Shown: piece by piece, positions 61,799-64,000 of the stretch | Layout: every line of letters begins with the position of its first letter | Position numbering within the stretch: position 1 is the first letter of the stretch | NCBI GenBank assembly: GCA_027485575.1 | Contig: JAIXQU010000115.1 | Location: 1-64,000 of the forward strand | Reading direction: 5' to 3' | Length of the DNA: 64,000 nt | Source: Cytophagaceae bacterium | Lineage (GTDB): Bacteria > Bacteroidota > Bacteroidia > Cytophagales > Flexibacteraceae | Position numbers and translations under genes: made by a program | Notes under the pieces: generated by a model | Told to the model about the DNA's origin: nothing | Seen by the model: the letters and a program-made list of their open reading frames with translations, nothing else | The model's database searches: none

Positions 61799-62601
61799 AG
61801 CCTTGTAATTAAAATGATACTTAAAATTATGGTAGAGACCTGAGCAATAATATTGAAATCTCTAAGGAAATCAAATCCTTTTCTCCTTGTAGGCTCAATA
61901 TAAATGATATCGTTTGGCAGGATTATTAAATTTGAACTTTGAAATGAATTCCAATGCGTTAAATCAACTGAAAATATTTTTGGATCCTTTAAATCACCAC
62001 GTATCACCTTTATTCTGTTTACATTACTATAGGTTGCAACTCCTATCTGCGTCATTACTTCCATTAGGGTCACATTTTCATGTTCCAGATTGATTACCCT
62101 TCCTCCAGAGGATCCACCTCCGCCTTGTATGTTAGAGGCTCCTGTCCCTATAACAAATATTCTTCTGTTTGCCACCCTGGTCTTTACAAAGGGTTCAAGA
62201 TAATATTTCGAATAGAGGTTGGCAAGTAAACTATCACATTGGTGAACATTAATGCTGTCAACTTTAACTCTTCCAAGTATAGGAAGATCAACCGTGCCAT
62301 CATTTTGAACCAGATATTTAATGGTTCCCCCTCCATTTCCACCTGCCGAACCGCCAACAATCTGCTTGGCAAATTCAGAAGTTGGATCTATGATAATTTC
62401 ACCCTTATTGGTAAAAACCAAAAACTCTATCAGATCATTTTTTGTGATTAAATAATTATTCGGGGTCTTTAAGCTTTTTGAAGCCTCTAAAAATTCCTTT
62501 TCTTTTTCTTTGTCTGCCCGAAAAAGTATATCTTTTTTATACACTCTACAAGAAGAAAATCCAATTAAGGTAAGAATCAATAATAATAAAAAATTCTTCA
62601 T
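61795..62601 (-). CDS. wza: Outer-membrane polysaccharide export lipoprotein (Wza/OPX)
   Basis: A 268-residue polysaccharide biosynthesis/export (OPX) protein. ATG 62601 gives a lipoprotein signal (FLLLLILTLIGFSSC) with the lipobox cysteine at about 18; an upstream extension to 62799 is rejected. A PES-like domain follows (NYLITKNDLIEFLVF, GTVDLPILGRVKVD), then SLBB-like sequence with a Gly-rich loop and VTLMEVMTQIG, and a C-terminal hydrophobic segment ([14 protein letters not shown]). It would form the outer-membrane exit channel. Coupled to wzc by a 4-bp overlap and 1 bp from rfbC. Confidence 0.93.
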   Translation of the reverse strand: MKNFLLLLILTLIGFSSCRVYKKDILFRADKEKEKEFLEASKSLKTPNNYLITKNDLIEFLVFTNKGEIIIDPTSEFAKQIVGGSAGGNGGGTIKYLVQNDGTVDLPILGRVKVDSINVHQCDSLLANLYSKYYLEPFVKTRVANRRIFVIGTGASNIQGGGGSSGGRVINLEHENVTLMEVMTQIGVATYSNVNRIKVIRGDLKDPKIFSVDLTHWNSFQSSNLIILPNDIIYIEPTRRKGFDFLRDFNIIAQVSTIILSIILITRL

Positions 62602-62602
62602 T

Positions 62603-63145
62603 TTATTGAAAAGGAGAAGAAAATGAATGAAAATCGGGAAGCTCCATATCTTTTTGCGAAACATTTGGGTTTGAAACCTTCCAATCAATGGATAGTACTG
62701 AATCCAGAGGATGAACGCCCATTTCTGCTTGTTTAACATAAATATTAGAACACTTATATTGGAAAACCGAATCTTCAAAGGCCGAAAAACCATGGGCAAA
62801 CCCTTCTGGAATGTAAACCATATTATTCAAGGAAGAATCCAATATGATAGAAGTATATTTTCCATAAGTAGGCGACGACTTCCTGCAATCTAAAACAATA
62901 TCCAGAACTTTTCCTTGAAGGGCCCTGACCAGTTTGATCTGCGCAAAAGGAGGTGCTTGAAAATGCAAACCTCTTACCACTCCCGCTTTTGAAAAGGATT
63001 GGTTGTCTTGTACAAATTTGGTTGTAATACCTTGGCTTTTAAAGGATTCAAAATTGTATGATTCAAAAAAATGACCTCTTTCATCATAAAAAACCTTAGG
63101 TATTATTTCAAGAACCCCAGGCAAATCCAACTCTTTTACTTCCAT
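62603..63145 (-). CDS. rfbC: dTDP-4-dehydrorhamnose 3,5-epimerase
   Basis: A 180-residue RmlC/RfbC-type cupin, epimerising dTDP-4-keto-6-deoxyglucose on the route to dTDP-rhamnose. Landmarks: PKVFYDERGHFFESYN, FVQDNQSFSKAGVVRGLHFQ with the catalytic histidine, VLDIVLDCRKSSPTYGKY, VYIPEGFAHGFSAFEDS and a C-terminal DSVLSIDWK. rfbA, rfbB and rfbD are not in the window, so a different keto-sugar substrate is possible. It is the first gene of the export/kinase run and has a promoter-like sequence at 63175-63205. Confidence 0.94.
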   Translation of the reverse strand: MEVKELDLPGVLEIIPKVFYDERGHFFESYNFESFKSQGITTKFVQDNQSFSKAGVVRGLHFQAPPFAQIKLVRALQGKVLDIVLDCRKSSPTYGKYTSIILDSSLNNMVYIPEGFAHGFSAFEDSVFQYKCSNIYVKQAEMGVHPLDSVLSIDWKVSNPNVSQKDMELPDFHSFSSPFQ

Positions 63146-63174
63146 TATATGGAACTATATTCTTTGTTAAGCCG

Positions 63175-63205
63175 CAAAAATCGGAATAATTTGCCATAGT
63201 AAAAA
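63175..63205 (-). promoter_or_regulatory. Possible promoter of the rfbC-wza-wzc-lepA run
   Basis: Minus strand: TTTT, 19 bases, GATTTTTG. One mismatch in each box from TTTG and TAnnTTTG. Leader about 23 bases. It is the only candidate in the region before rfbC. Confidence 0.4.
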
Positions 63206-63424
63206 GAAAAGAAGAGGTTGATTAATAAAACTTTATACCCAATATCTGACATTAGTAACCCCAAGTTCAATGTTTATTTATTCGAATTTGATTCTGACAG
63301 TTTTTCTGTTACTTCACTTCTTTTATGACCTCAATGTATTGTAATAAAGCAGTTTACAAAATTGAGTTGTTAATTCTATTTCATGCTTTTTCAGTATATA
63401 AAAATTAAAAAACAGACACTTTTG

Positions 63425-63440
63425 GCCTTTGAATAAAGGC
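63425..63440 (-). terminator. Possible terminator after methylmalonyl-CoA mutase large subunit
   Basis: GCCTTT and AAAGGC form a 6-bp stem with GAAT loop, beginning at the last base of the stop codon; T-runs occur about 15 bases later. A weak terminator at best. Confidence 0.4.
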
Positions 63441-64000
63441 TATTCGATAGACAATAAATTGTTATTAAAAAGCTTTTCAAGAATCTGAACTGCTGCTTCG
63501 GCAAGCTTGGTTCCTGGGCCAAAAACAAAATCAACTCCATTTTCATAAAGAAAACTGTAATCTTCACCAGGAATAACTCCTCCAGCGACAAGAAGAACAT
63601 CTCCGATTCCAGATTTTTTAAGTTCTTTTTTTAACTGAGGAAGCCAAATTTTATGACCTCCAGCTAGTGAAGAAACGCCAACAATATGGACATCATTTTC
63701 CAAAGCCTGTTTAGCCACTTCATCTGGCATAGAAAATAAAGGACCCATATCCACATCAAAACCCAAATCTGCATAACCAGAGGCTACAATTTTTGCTCCT
63801 CTGTCATGCCCATCCTGACCTAATTTTGCTACAAGGATTCTTGGCCTTCTTCCTTCCTTTTCAGAAAATAAATCAGCTAGCTTTTTTGCTCTTAAAAAAT
63901 GAATGTCCTTTTCCACGATTGATTTATAAACACCTGAAATTAATCTTATCGGTGGGTTATATCTTGTAAATGCAACCTCAATAGCACTTGATATTTCTCC
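63440..64000 (-). CDS. mutB: Methylmalonyl-CoA mutase large subunit, C-terminal part
   Basis: The open frame continues without a stop to the right edge, so this is the 3' part of a longer gene. I read 186 residues, from GEISSAIEVAFTRYNPP at the edge to the end. It contains the cobalamin-binding domain of the large subunit: GRRPRILVAKLGQDGHDRGAK (the His ligating B12 lies in DGHDRG), ADLGFDVDMGPLF, HIVGVSSLAGGHK and VAGGVIPGEDYSFLY. Ending at VQILEKLFNNNLLSIE is normal. A shorter reading from GTG 63916 would be an artefact. Its small subunit gene is 21 kb away. Confidence 0.95.
   Translation of the reverse strand, partial: GEISSAIEVAFTRYNPPIRLISGVYKSIVEKDIHFLRAKKLADLFSEKEGRRPRILVAKLGQDGHDRGAKIVASGYADLGFDVDMGPLFSMPDEVAKQALENDVHIVGVSSLAGGHKIWLPQLKKELKKSGIGDVLLVAGGVIPGEDYSFLYENGVDFVFGPGTKLAEAAVQILEKLFNNNLLSIE

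Noticed and set aside
62602-62799. 66-residue N-terminal extension of the Wza-like lipoprotein
   Set aside because: It would lie inside rfbC and remove the lipoprotein signal peptide; ATG 62601 gives the correct lipobox.
1-64000. CRISPR arrays, phage genes, transposases, toxin-antitoxin or defence systems
   Set aside because: I looked for regularly spaced repeats, transposase and integrase motifs, and paired small genes with toxin signatures; none was convincing. This is by eye only and does not exclude highly divergent systems.

Overview
The window comes from a member of the Bacteroidota, most likely a Cytophagales- or Sphingobacteriales-like aerobe. The DNA is AT-rich. Diagnostic features are a fused murF-alr gene, secreted proteins ending in type IX secretion (T9SS/gliding-type) C-terminal domains, bacillithiol synthesis (bshA), a cluster-independent lptB, promoters of the Bacteroidota form TTTG-N19-TAnnTTTG, little Shine-Dalgarno signal, and many TTG starts. 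I find 50 protein genes, one cut by the right edge. I see no tRNA, rRNA, CRISPR array, insertion sequence or prophage.

Layout. 256-8035 (minus strand): a compact seven-gene surface-polysaccharide cluster with four glycosyltransferases, an EpsG-type polymerase, a polysaccharide pyruvyl transferase and a Wzx flippase. 8229-22551: mixed housekeeping and stress genes (adk, a CrtI-type desaturase, a CLC chloride transporter, an RluA pseudouridine synthase, tag, an exported Mn-type superoxide dismutase, a secreted esterase, uvrD/pcrA, a DEAD-box helicase, a fatty-acid desaturase, and an ArsR regulator with an acyltransferase-like partner). 22609-28403 (plus): murF-alr, a T9SS type-B secreted protein, a small conserved protein and a metallo-beta-lactamase-fold hydrolase. 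28450-38082: a GH43-like protein, lptB, msrC, a LolC/E-like permease, YceI, an SDR, a tandem amidohydrolase, phhB and a small conserved protein. 38261-43772 (plus): recA, then an operon DUF2721-bshA-mutA-folP-ribE. 43784-54506 (minus): a PorE-like TPR/PD40 protein and two large T9SS cell-surface proteins of 1194 and 1640 residues. 54619-63145 (minus): rfbC-wza-wzc-lepA-folD-pyrE-nhaD. 63440-64000: the C-terminal part of the methylmalonyl-CoA mutase large subunit.

How it fits together. The two polysaccharide regions are complementary. The left cluster supplies assembly, pyruvylation, polymerisation and flipping. The right cluster supplies a dTDP-sugar epimerase, the outer-membrane export lipoprotein and the tyrosine autokinase/length regulator. 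No priming glycosyltransferase is visible, so more of the pathway lies elsewhere. Redox protection is a second theme (exported SOD, free-methionine sulfoxide reductase, bacillithiol, a carotenoid desaturase). The T9SS proteins have cargo C-termini, but the secretion machinery itself is not in the window apart from a possible PorE-like protein.

Most of the window is ordinary Bacteroidota chromosome. I do not see a convincing new multi-gene defence or mobile system. The best leads are a two-copy intergenic repeat family with imperfect terminal inverted repeats, an orphan strong bidirectional terminator between divergent genes upstream of lptB (suggesting an unannotated short RNA or leader), a short methylmalonyl-CoA mutase small subunit encoded far from its large subunit, and a wzc gene translationally coupled to lepA.
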